Shown here in pieces: positions 36,256 through 45,400 of a stretch of 64,000 bases of DNA. Numbering within the stretch: position 1 is the first letter of the stretch; every line of letters starts with the position of its first letter. Under the pieces are notes generated by a model. The model was not told where the DNA came from, ran no database searches, and saw nothing but the letters and a program-made list of their open reading frames with translations. The translations under genes were made by a program, and so were the position numbers. The stretch comes from an uncultured Prevotellaceae bacterium. Its GTDB lineage: Bacteria; Bacteroidota; Bacteroidia; Bacteroidales; Bacteroidaceae. The stretch lies in contig ONHN01000005.1 of NCBI GenBank assembly GCA_900317635.1, forward strand, positions 1 through 64,000, given 5' to 3'.

Positions 36256-36807
36256 TTAGTAGCCTACGCCGTCGGTGATTTCGAATCCTTCGAGGTCGAG
36301 TTCGTCGTCGTTGAAAGCTGCGGAACCGCCATAGAAGTCGTCGTCAACATCGTCGACTCCACCCTTTTGCGACTTTACTGCGGGCATAGAGAAGTCCAAC
36401 TCTTCAATCTGGCGTGGAGCTTTGCCCTTTGTCCGCAGGAGCTTTGGAGCCTGGAGGCTTCCGCTGCGCTCGCCGCTCACGGTGCCATAAAAGACGCGTT
36501 CGCTGAAGGGATCGAAGACAAATTCGAGGCGCTGGCCTGCTTCGCTCAAGAACTCGGAGAGGCGCGTTTGCTGCATGACGTAGCAATCTTCGTCGACGCT
36601 GGTTGTTCCCATGTCCTCGCGCGTCACCTGCTCGCGACGCTCCCACTCGTCGTCGCAGAGGTAGAAGCTGGTCATTTGGTCGTCGGGGTAGCTGCAACTA
36701 TCGAGGAGGGCCTTGCAGAGGTCGAGGAAGGTTGCGTCGCCGTCGATTTCTATTTCACGCAAGAAGCCTTCTTGCTCGTCGGAGATGAATTTAAACTTAA
36801 GTATCAT
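36256..36807 (-). CDS. pRiA4b ORF-3-like / IS1096 passenger-type protein
   Basis: 183 residues, acidic. The N-terminus MILKFKFISDEQEGFLREIE and CSYPDDQMTSFYLCDDEWE match the MM3350/pRiA4b ORF-3 domain (PF07929-like) seen in many Bacteroidota next to lipid A genes. Its function is unknown. A low-complexity acidic stretch (DDVDDDFYG) precedes the C-terminus. The start lies 27 bp after lpxA, so it is the last gene of the lpx operon. Confidence 0.75.
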   Translation of the reverse strand: MILKFKFISDEQEGFLREIEIDGDATFLDLCKALLDSCSYPDDQMTSFYLCDDEWERREQVTREDMGTTSVDEDCYVMQQTRLSEFLSEAGQRLEFVFDPFSERVFYGTVSGERSGSLQAPKLLRTKGKAPRQIEELDFSMPAVKSQKGGVDDVDDDFYGGSAAFNDDELDLEGFEITDGVGY

Positions 36808-36833
36808 AGTATTGGGGATTTGTAGGTGTCAAG

Positions 36834-37610
36834 TTAACGTATGATGCCGCGCTTGGAGGTTTGCACGAAGTCGAGGATATACTCAATCTCGGGCGTCAGC
36901 TGCACGCTCTGGCGAATGTCGTCGATGCTTTCAGCAAGGAGTTTTCCGCCGTTATAGAGGATGCGGTAAGCGGAGTGGATATTGTCGATTTGCTCGCGCG
37001 TGAAACCGCGTCGACGCATGCCGACAAGGTTCAGACCGCAATACATGATAGGCTCGCGGGCGGCCATGACGAAGGGGGGCACGTCCTGCCCCGTGCGCGA
37101 ACCGCCGCCAATCATGACGTGGCTACCGATGCGGCAGAACTGGTGGATAAGCACGGCGGCACTAATAACGGCAAAGTCGTCGATGATGACCTCGCCTGCC
37201 AACTTCGTGGAATTGCCAATGATGCAACCGCTGCCCACCAAGCAGTCGTGAGCTACGTGCATGCCTTCCATGAGAAGGTTGTTGTCGCCCACGATGGTGT
37301 GGCCCTTTGCTGCTGTGCCGCGATTGATGGTTACGTTTTCGCGGATGGTGTTGTTGTTGCCAACCTCGGCTGTGGTCTCTTCGCCCTTGAACTTGAGGTC
37401 CTGAGGTATAGCCCCGATAACGGCACCGGGGAAGAGGCGATTGTCGTTGCCAAGGCGTGTACCATAGAGCAACGAAACGCCATTCATCAGCGTGTTGTTG
37501 TTGCCAACGACAACGTTTTTATCAATAAAACAGAAGGGACCTATCACGTTGCCTTCGCCCAGCTGGGCTTGCGGATCAACATAGGCGAGAGGACTTATTT
37601 GGTTTGACAT
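36834..37610 (-). CDS. lpxA: UDP-N-acetylglucosamine acyltransferase
   Basis: 258 residues, as in other LpxA. It adds the first 3-hydroxyacyl chain to UDP-GlcNAc. Left-handed beta-helix hexapeptides run from ISPLAYVDPQAQLGEGN through VVVGNNN; the catalytic histidine is in HVAHDCLVGSG; GGSRTGQDVPPFVM follows. It lies after lpxC with a gap of 141 bp filled by dispersed repeats, and before the pRiA4b-like gene. Confidence 0.95.
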   Translation of the reverse strand: MSNQISPLAYVDPQAQLGEGNVIGPFCFIDKNVVVGNNNTLMNGVSLLYGTRLGNDNRLFPGAVIGAIPQDLKFKGEETTAEVGNNNTIRENVTINRGTAAKGHTIVGDNNLLMEGMHVAHDCLVGSGCIIGNSTKLAGEVIIDDFAVISAAVLIHQFCRIGSHVMIGGGSRTGQDVPPFVMAAREPIMYCGLNLVGMRRRGFTREQIDNIHSAYRILYNGGKLLAESIDDIRQSVQLTPEIEYILDFVQTSKRGIIR

Positions 37611-37625
37611 AGCGTGGTGATGTTA

Positions 37626-37733
37626 AAGTGACGAGTGACGAGATGCAGGCTAGGCGCCTGCGTACCCAGTTAGGGGCTACGCCGACGATTTGTGCGGGCG
37701 AGGCGCCCGCGCTCCCAGGGGCTACGCCGACGA
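37626..37733. repeat. Dispersed repeat cluster in the lpxC-lpxA gap
   Basis: AAGTGACGAGTGACGAG (37626-37642) is a GTGACRAG copy. Two units of another family follow: hairpins GCAGGC-N5-GCCTGC (37645-37661) and GCGGGC-N5-GCCCGC (37694-37710), each followed by GGGGCTACGCCGACGA (37673-37688 and 37718-37733, 45 bp apart). The A-T to G-C exchanges in the two stems preserve pairing. Further right, AAACGTTAAAC/AAACATGAAACG-like short tandems run into the end of lpxC. Confidence 0.85.
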
Positions 37734-37751
37734 ACGTTTCATGTTTAATGT

Positions 37752-38678
37752 TTAACGTTTATTGTTCATATATTCCGCTGCAATGGCAATGTCGCGGGCA
37801 TAGCTATTGTTGGCGGTGTGGCCAGGGCGTAGCACTTCTACGTGGCCACGTATGCGGTAGCCCGTTAGGGCAAAGTCGCCTATGACGTCGAGCAGTTTGT
37901 GGCGTGCGGGTTCGTTAGGCCAGGTGAGCGGTCGCGCATTGATATATCCCAGTTGCGTAGCGTCGTGGTGGGGAACGCCTAAGGTGTCGGCCATTTTGTC
38001 GAGGCGCTCTTGCGCAACTTCTTGCTCGTAGATAACAATGGCGTTATCGAGGTCGCCGCCTTTGATGAGTCCCATCTGCAAGAGCGGCTCGATGTCGCGC
38101 ACGAAGACGAAGGTGCGGGCGGCGGCAATGTCGGCGGCATAGTCGCTCATAGCGGTTAAGGCTGCGTACTGAGGGCGCAGAAAGTCGCTTTCGAACGATA
38201 TTTCCACTTCGAGCTGGTAGTCGTCGGCAGGCGTAATGACGAGGCGCGACGAGAGCTCGGGTATTGACAGCGAAAACTTTTCGGTAGGAGCAAAGTATTT
38301 GCGCGGCGCATCCTGAGCAACGAGGCCGACGCGCTGGATTTCCTGAACGAAGTAGCGCGCACTACCATCGAGGATTGGGAACTCGGGACCGTCAACGTCC
38401 ATCAGGCAGTTGTCAACGCCCATAGCATAGAGGGCGGACATAGCGTGCTCGATGGTACTGATGCGGACATCGCCTTTTCCCACCACCGTGCCGCGCGAGG
38501 TGTCGATAACGTTTCGGGCAAGGGCCTCAACAACGGGCTGACCTTCGAGGTCGATGCGCCGAATGCGATAGCCGGTGTCGGCGGGAGCGGGATGGAAAGT
38601 GAGGCGTAGGGGCAACCCCGTATGCAGTCCTTTACCAGAGAGCGTGAACGAGGCTGCGAGCGTATTTTGATGTGACAT
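37752..38678 (-). CDS. lpxC: UDP-3-O-acyl-N-acetylglucosamine deacetylase, without FabZ domain
   Basis: 308 residues, the length of stand-alone LpxC. It removes acetate from UDP-3-acyl-GlcNAc, the committed step of lipid A synthesis. Family blocks: TLAASFTLSGKGLHTG, STIEHAMSALYAMGVDNC (Zn-binding His), and HKLLDVIGDFALTGY with the second His and Asp. In Bacteroidota, LpxC is normally fused to FabZ (about 460 residues). Here the frame stops after NSYARDIAIAAEYMNNKR and the following 141 bp are repeats. A separate fabZ would be needed elsewhere. Confidence 0.92.
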   Translation of the reverse strand: MSHQNTLAASFTLSGKGLHTGLPLRLTFHPAPADTGYRIRRIDLEGQPVVEALARNVIDTSRGTVVGKGDVRISTIEHAMSALYAMGVDNCLMDVDGPEFPILDGSARYFVQEIQRVGLVAQDAPRKYFAPTEKFSLSIPELSSRLVITPADDYQLEVEISFESDFLRPQYAALTAMSDYAADIAAARTFVFVRDIEPLLQMGLIKGGDLDNAIVIYEQEVAQERLDKMADTLGVPHHDATQLGYINARPLTWPNEPARHKLLDVIGDFALTGYRIRGHVEVLRPGHTANNSYARDIAIAAEYMNNKR

Positions 38679-38729
38679 AAATCAATGTTGTTCGAGGAAA
38701 AGAAGACAGGTTGAAAGATAGGACATTCG

Positions 38730-39770
38730 TTAAGCCTTGTCTTCTTCTGCGGCTTTGCGCTGCAAGGCGATAACGTCGTCGCGCAATTCGGGAAGGTTCT
38801 TGAAGACGGCTGTGCAACGGGCAAACCTGCGGGCGTCCATAGCGGGCGAACCGATGATGGTGGTTCCAGGACGGCGCACGGTGCCTGCAATGCCCGCTTG
38901 CGCACCGCTCTGCGTGCGGTCGGCCACGGTGATATGGCCAGCAATGCCTACCTGTCCGCCAAACATGCACCACTCGCCTATCTTGGCCGAGCCTGCCACA
39001 CCCACTTGAGAGGACATGACCGTATGGCTTCCTACTTCCACGTTGTGGGCAATCTGCACGAGGTTGTCGATTTTAGTCCCACGATGCACAATGGTGCTAC
39101 CCATCATAGCACGGTCGACACAAGCGTTAGCACCTATTTCGACATCGTCTTCTATGACCGCATTGCCGAGCTGGGGTATTTTCTCGTACCCTTCGGCGGT
39201 AGGCTGAAAGCCGAAACCGTCGGCACCGATAACGGCTCCGCTATGCAAAATGCAGCGGTTGCCCACATGACAATCGTGATAGACGGAGACGTGAGGATAG
39301 AGCACGGAGGCTTCGCCTACGGTGGCATTCTCTTCAACAACAACCCCTGCATAGAGCTGGGTGCCTGCACCTATCTTGGCGTTAGGGCCTACGTAGCAGA
39401 AGGGACCGATATAACAATCAGCAGCCACTTCGGCCGTTGCCTCAACGACGGCCTGCGAATGTATGCCGCGCCGTGCAGCTCCCGCCATAGCCTTCTGGGC
39501 TAAGCCCATAAGCCGCCCAATAGCGGCGCGCGCGTCGGGAACACGAATGAGGGTGGGTTCTACGGGTTCTGTCGCTACGAAATCGGCATTGACGAGGACG
39601 ACAGAACTCTTCGTAGAATATAAATAGGGTGCATAGTGCGGGTCGTAGAGAAAAGAGATGGACCCAGGCTTGCCTTCTTCTATCTTAGAGAAGGAGCTGA
39701 CGATGGCGTTGGGGTTACCCTCAACAGTTCCCCCAAGCAACTGCGCTATTTCGTGTGCTTTAAATTCCAT
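38730..39770 (-). CDS. lpxD: UDP-3-O-(3-hydroxyacyl)glucosamine N-acyltransferase
   Basis: 346 residues from ATG 39770; the upstream in-frame part is not homologous. The N-terminal UDP-binding domain (MEFKAHEIAQLLGGTVEGNP, SISFLYDPHYAPYLYSTKSS) leads to a left-handed beta-helix with the catalytic histidine in CILHSGAVIGADGFGF, and a C-terminal helix. First gene of the lpxD-lpxC-lpxA operon (transcribed minus), with 51 bp to lpxC. Confidence 0.96.
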   Translation of the reverse strand: MEFKAHEIAQLLGGTVEGNPNAIVSSFSKIEEGKPGSISFLYDPHYAPYLYSTKSSVVLVNADFVATEPVEPTLIRVPDARAAIGRLMGLAQKAMAGAARRGIHSQAVVEATAEVAADCYIGPFCYVGPNAKIGAGTQLYAGVVVEENATVGEASVLYPHVSVYHDCHVGNRCILHSGAVIGADGFGFQPTAEGYEKIPQLGNAVIEDDVEIGANACVDRAMMGSTIVHRGTKIDNLVQIAHNVEVGSHTVMSSQVGVAGSAKIGEWCMFGGQVGIAGHITVADRTQSGAQAGIAGTVRRPGTTIIGSPAMDARRFARCTAVFKNLPELRDDVIALQRKAAEEDKA

Positions 39771-39821
39771 AATATCTGCTGCAAATGCACAAAAGCTGGC
39801 GGCTATGTGCATTGTTGGACG

Positions 39822-39829
39822 CAAAGATA
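39822..39829 (-). promoter_or_regulatory. Predicted -7 element for the lpx operon
   Basis: Minus-strand TATCTTTG exactly fits TAnnTTTG, 52 bp before the lpxD ATG. No clear -33. Confidence 0.55.
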
Positions 39830-39981
39830 AGAAAAACTTTGCGTAGCGACATAGTTTTCCTTATGTTTTTAATTTGAGAGGGTGAAGATGTTGCGTTAAG
39901 ATGGCGATATGCCTTGCCTGAGGGAGGGGCTTGGATGCAGCCAGCACAGCCCTTAACGGGATATGCAGGGGGCACTTGCAG

Positions 39982-40004
39982 CTCGTCACTTGTCACTCGT
40001 CACG
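39982..40004. repeat. GTGACRAG dispersed repeat, inverted copy
   Basis: Three tandem half-units reading CTCGTCACTTGTCACTCGTC, then ACG, lie in the gap between the Sus operon end and the lpx operon. The rest of the 39771-40074 gap holds only the lpxD promoter and the hairpin at 40021. Confidence 0.8.
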
Positions 40005-40020
40005 TTAAGTAGAGACGACG

Positions 40021-40052
40021 AGCGCCCGAAGCGGTTGGGAGCTTCGGGCGCT
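40021..40052 (-). terminator. Hairpin at the end of the Sus-fasciclin operon
   Basis: AGCGCCCGAAGC (40021-40032) pairs perfectly with GCTTCGGGCGCT (40041-40052). No T run follows on the minus strand, so termination may need another factor. Confidence 0.6.
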
Positions 40053-40074
40053 GCGGAGTTATAGGAAGTGCACA

Positions 40075-42345
40075 CTACTTGTTCTCGGGAGATACGAGAT
40101 ACCAATTGTCGGGCGACAAGAGGATGTTGTAGAGTGCGGTGTTGTAGACATTAGGACTTTCGTACATACCGAGCTTGAGGCTGCGGCGTGCCACCTGCCA
40201 AGCTAACCACTGCGAACCGCTGTTAGCGGGGAAGAGGCCAGAGGTGTCGTTGTTTTTGTGGCGGGCAATACGCATCAGGTCGTAGAAGCGGTAGCCTTCG
40301 AAGGCCGTCTCAAGGGCGCACTCGTCGGCAATGAGGCTCTCGACGGCATCGATTTCGCGATAGTCAACGGGGGCGGGAGCATCGGCCTCGATAACGGTGT
40401 AGGTATTGCGCAGGGAGTCGAGCTTAGCTTTTGCAATAGAATCTTCTTTCTCGTCCTTGATGGTGAAGATGCGACTGCGGAGCTTGCGGGCTGCGGCGCG
40501 GGTCTCTTCGGAAACGTAGCCGTTGCGACGAATGTCTTCCTGCTCCATACGTTGTGCGACGAGCACTTCGTAGGTGCTGAGGCTATCGGCTTCCATATAC
40601 TTGCGGTCGAGTCCATCGGAACTGGATGAAGCGTATTTTCCGTTATTGGCGCAGTTGTCGTGAATACCGACGTTAGTCCAATGGGCGGTAGAGAAGTCGA
40701 GCATATCGCCGTAGTTAGGATCGGCTTGTGCGCGGCGAATTTCATCGATGCTAATGATGGTAGGATCGTAGGCAGCCTCGTCGATAGAATAAACAGGCTT
40801 ACGCGTGGAGTCAACATCGTTGTAGATGTAGTGGTCAACGTGATAGACATTCTGGTTTTTACTATCGAGCGTGCGGGGCATGATTTTAGCTGCATTCAGA
40901 CCACCACGAAGCACGGCATAGGCATGGCGCGGATAGCCGGCACGGTTGAGGGCTTCGGCAAAACGGAGATAAACCTGGCGCACACGATAGATGCCCGTGT
41001 AGTAGCGGAAGTTGAAGGAGTTGACACCCACAGCGGAAGAGCCCGTAGCGAAAGAGCCGCAGAACTTCTGAACGAAGCGCATCTGGCCTTCGTCGGTACG
41101 CACGAGGGGTGCGGTGCCGTAGAAGCGGGGGTCGCCGTTGCTGATGTATTCTACGTCTTCAATGTTGTCGTTGTTGTCGGTCTCGATGTAGCAGTACTGC
41201 TGTGCCTTGTTGATAGCCTCGAAGCGGTTGGAGGCATAAACCTGACGGTTCTTGTAGTTGGCCGTAACGGACATCTGGCCACTCGTAGAAACATTCTCTT
41301 TCTCTTCGTCGTCAACTTCAGTAGAAGTAGAAGTTGTTGAGTGGGGATCGAAGCCATAGATTTGCGGCAAACGCGTCAGCACTTTGCCAAAGAAAGTATT
41401 GGAGGCTGAGGGCACCACGGTGATAAGCTCGTTGTTGACATTCGTTGAAGAAGCGTAGAGGTTGCTCCAGCTATAGACGCTGGGTTGATACTCTTCGCGC
41501 TGCACACCGCCCGTGAATGAACGCAGCTTCGTGTAGAGGGCACGCGAGGCCATAGAAACGGTGGGAATGTTTTCTCCTTTCAAATAGTCGTAGTATTTAC
41601 GGGCTGCTTGCACGAAGTCGTTTTGCGTAGCACCACGGAGCAAATAGAGGTCGCCATAAACGATGGCGGCGGGGAAGCGCAAGAGGGAGTGAGGCACTTG
41701 CAGGCCGGAACCCGTAGCGAAGTTGCCGTACTGCGGGAAGCCATACGTCTTCTCGTAGGTCCAGGCCTGGTCCATATCCTTGCGAAGGAGGTCAACGAGG
41801 TTGTCGGCATCTGCCCAACCTTCAGCGGGGTTGGACTCCCAACCCGTGCCTGCATTGCTGACAGGTTTCGTAATGAAGGGCACGCGGCCATAGTTCTGCA
41901 CGAGCTGCATATAGGTCCAGGCGCGGATGGTGAGGACCTGAGCCATCTCTTTACGCATGATGTAGTTTCCGTTCTTCATTGCGATGGAATCTACGCGGTC
42001 GAGATAGAAGTTGCACTGGTTGATGACTTTATAGTATGCAGCACGGTTGAGGAGTGCATTTTCTCCGTCGGCCACTTTCTTGAAGTTTGCAATGTCGGCC
42101 ACGGAGTCGCTGGCATACATAGTGGTGTCTGCCAGGTCGCTTCGGATATCGCCGAGCAACACGTTTTGTTCTACCACGTCCTGCACGTTGCGCAGGATGC
42201 CGAGATAGAAGTTAACGGTGTCGGTTCCGTTAAAGTTCTCTGCATAGCGATCCATATCGGGCGTGAGCATATCTTCGCATGACGTAGCGAGCGTACCGAA
42301 ACCCAACAAGGAGATGAAGAGCGCTAAGATGGAATTCTTTTTCAT
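40075..42345 (-). CDS. SusD/RagB-family lipoprotein, pair 1
   Basis: 756 residues, longer than typical SusD (about 520-640). Lipoprotein signal (MKKNSILALFISLLGFGTLATSC) with the lipidated cysteine near residue 23. Helical TPR-type scaffold: CNFYLDRVDSIAMKNGNYIM, LTIRAWTYMQLVQNYGRVPF, FRYYTGIYRVRQVYLRFAEA, and ALETAFEGYRFYDLMRIARH. It caps the SusC barrel at the outer surface and captures ligand. Last gene of the operon; the matching SusC begins 75 bp upstream. The ligand is unknown. Confidence 0.9.
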   Translation of the reverse strand: MKKNSILALFISLLGFGTLATSCEDMLTPDMDRYAENFNGTDTVNFYLGILRNVQDVVEQNVLLGDIRSDLADTTMYASDSVADIANFKKVADGENALLNRAAYYKVINQCNFYLDRVDSIAMKNGNYIMRKEMAQVLTIRAWTYMQLVQNYGRVPFITKPVSNAGTGWESNPAEGWADADNLVDLLRKDMDQAWTYEKTYGFPQYGNFATGSGLQVPHSLLRFPAAIVYGDLYLLRGATQNDFVQAARKYYDYLKGENIPTVSMASRALYTKLRSFTGGVQREEYQPSVYSWSNLYASSTNVNNELITVVPSASNTFFGKVLTRLPQIYGFDPHSTTSTSTEVDDEEKENVSTSGQMSVTANYKNRQVYASNRFEAINKAQQYCYIETDNNDNIEDVEYISNGDPRFYGTAPLVRTDEGQMRFVQKFCGSFATGSSAVGVNSFNFRYYTGIYRVRQVYLRFAEALNRAGYPRHAYAVLRGGLNAAKIMPRTLDSKNQNVYHVDHYIYNDVDSTRKPVYSIDEAAYDPTIISIDEIRRAQADPNYGDMLDFSTAHWTNVGIHDNCANNGKYASSSSDGLDRKYMEADSLSTYEVLVAQRMEQEDIRRNGYVSEETRAAARKLRSRIFTIKDEKEDSIAKAKLDSLRNTYTVIEADAPAPVDYREIDAVESLIADECALETAFEGYRFYDLMRIARHKNNDTSGLFPANSGSQWLAWQVARRSLKLGMYESPNVYNTALYNILLSPDNWYLVSPENK

Positions 42346-42420
42346 TGTATGTAGGATTGTTATTACTGGGAGGTGGGGAGGAGCCGTGTTGCCACTCCCC
42401 TACCCTATCCAGTCCAAAGG

Positions 42421-45400
42421 TTACAAGTTGATGGTCACACCGAAATTGAAGCTGCGGTTAGAGGGAAGCCAACCAGCGTCGATGCCCTGATAGAGCACGC
42501 TGTTGCCGCAAGAGAATTCGGGGTCGCTACCGAGGTACTTGGTGAGGGTGAAGACGTTGTTAGCTTCTGCCCAGATAGCCAAGCCTTGGAGCCAGCTCAG
42601 GTTGAGGGGAACGCGATAGGTGAGGCGCACCTTCTTAAGCTTGAGGTAGGAGCCGTCTTCAATCCAGCGGTCGGAGAAGCGCTCGTTGTTGACCCACGCC
42701 TCGTTGGAAGCATCCATCGTGCGGGGCACATCGGTCACCTGACCATCGTAGCGCCAGCGGTTGACAACGGCGGTTGTCTGGTTCCAGATGTTGTTGGCGG
42801 CTTCGAGCTGCGAACGCTGGTAATTGTAAACATCGTTGCCAAGCGAATACTTGAAGATGACATCGAGGGTGAGGTCTTTCCAAGAGAGGTTGGTGTAGAT
42901 GTTACCGAAGATAGAGGGGTTGGGGTCGCCAATCTCTACCATATCGGCCTCACTAATCCAGCCGTCGCCGTTCTGGTCGATGAAGTGAACATCGCCAGCG
43001 CGGAAGTTGCGGTAGGGCTGTGCGGAAAGGCCCGTCGGATAGCGGAGGTAACCATAAAGGCCTGCGGTGGAGGCTTCCGCGTCGGAGGCGAAGACGCCTG
43101 CCGTCTTGTAGCCATAGAACACACCAGCGGGGCGGCCTACAGCCGTAAGGACGTTGGCACCATAAATCTTGTTGATATGTCCGTGGATGTCCTGACGCGT
43201 CGACTCTATGCGTGCGCCGTTAGCATCAAGGGCATAGGTCTGGAAGTAGTTGAGTTCGGACTCGGGCAGCTCGGAAATCTCGTTCTTGTAGTGACCGAGG
43301 CCAAAGCCTACCTGCCATTTCCAATTCTTAGTATTGACGAGTACGCCATTAAGGTTGAGTTCTACGCCCGTGTTCTTCAGCGCGCCGTCGTTGTCCCACA
43401 TGAAGCGGAGGCCGGTGATGTCGCTGACAGCTTTCTTCGTCAGCAGGTTGGAGGTCTTGCTGTGATAGAAGTTGAAGCCGAGGCTCAGGCGATTGTGGAA
43501 CATATTGGTCTGCAGACCGAGGTTGAAGCGCTTCGTCGTTTCCCACTGAATAGCGGGATTCTCAATATTGGCCAGCACAAGGGCGGTGGCCTTGTCAAGA
43601 TACTTCACGTTTTCAAAGTAGGTGCGCGTTGCGTAGTAGTCAACGTTGTCGTTACCACTGGTTTCGAAACCTGCAACAAGCTTCATGTAGTCGATAGCCT
43701 TCACGTTGAACCACTTCTCGGAGGACATCAGCCAGCCCACCTGGATCGAGGGGAAGATACCCCACTTCACGCCAGCGAGCTTGATGCCTTGCTTTGCTTG
43801 CTTACCGAAGCGAGAGCTGGACTCCATAGCGGTGGTGAAGTTGACGAAGTACTTGTTCATGAAGTTGTAGTTGGCATCAATGTAGTAAGTGAGGTTGGTC
43901 CACTTGTCCTTCGTGCCACCATAATCGAGGTACTGGAGGCCGTAACGCATGTTCGGCATCTTATCGTTCTCGTTGTTGTAACCTGCTACGCGGCTGTCGC
44001 TATAAGAATAGGAAGCGAAGCGGAAACCACCGAGGAGGTTGATGTAGTGGGCATCATACTGGTGCTTCCAGTTGATTTGGAAGTCGTTGAAGAGGGTGGT
44101 CTCTTTGGCAAACTGCGAACGAACTACGCTACCTACAGCACCCAGGCCTTCAACTTCCTTCTCGGGCGTACCGCTGGAGGGAAGGTAGTACTTCTCGTTG
44201 TTGCGGTTGAGAATGTAGCTGAAGCGGTTTTGGATAGAGAGGTCTTTGGTGATTTGATAGCGCGGAGCGATGTTGAGGTTGAACTGTGTCTGCTCCTGAT
44301 AGTTCTTGTTATTACCTTCGCCATTGAGCAATACCCAATAGGGGTGAACCAAGCCCGGGAAGCCGAACTGCGTTGCGAAAGCAAAGGGGTTGTTAGCTTC
44401 GTTGTAGGTCTTACCACTATAGAGATTGTCGGCATGTCCGAGCATCAGACCGCCATCCTGATACTTCACGAAGTAGGCATAGGGGCTGATGAAAGGCGAC
44501 TGGATAAGACCCAGCACGTTGGGCGAGGAGATGTTGCGCTGCGTGTAGTCCTCGGCCCAACCGTTGTCGCGCAGGTTATAGGCATTGCGCGCATAGGCCA
44601 GGTCGATGGCTGCGGTGAGGTTCTTAAACATAACCACGTCGGTATTGAAGCGGATGTTCAAGCGGTTGAAGTCGTTCTTCTTAGCCGTGGCATTGCCTTG
44701 GGCATAGCCGAGCGAGAGGTTGTACATAGCAACATCGTCACCACCTTCTACACTCACCTTGTAGTTTTGTGTGAAGGCCGTATGGTAGAGGTCTTTCTGC
44801 CAGTCGGTCTCGTTGTGGTAGAGGTTATAGAAGAGGTATCCTTTGTCTTCGTTGAGGAAGGGGATGTTGCTGGAGCTGCTCAGGTTTTCGGCATACTTCG
44901 TTGTTCCGAGGAATTCGGTGACGTAGTTGCGATACTGGCTGGCATCCATTACCTTGGTCTGCTTGCCAATGGTTTCGAAGCCGCCAAAGGCGCGGATCTT
45001 AATGCGCGTCACCATACTCGTACCACGGCGTGTCGTAATCTTTATCACGCCGTTGGCTCCGCTCGCACCATAGAGTGCCGTACCGTTCTTAATTACCTCA
45101 ACGTTTTCGATGTCTTCAGGGTCAACAATGTTGAACACGTTGTTGATGAATCCATCGTGCAAGGCGGTGCGGTCGTACTGCATATCCTGCAACACGCCGT
45201 CGATAACGATAAGCGGCTGTGCATTGGCGTTAAGAGAGTTGAGGCCATTGATAAACATAACGGCACCCTGCGCTGGCATGCCACCGCGATTGATGGTGCG
45301 AACGGACGAAGCGAGGTTGTTTTCAACTTCGTTTTCGATGGTGAGCGCACTGGTGTTGTTCAGCGTCAGGGAGGCTACGTCGTGGATTTGCGTGCCGTCG

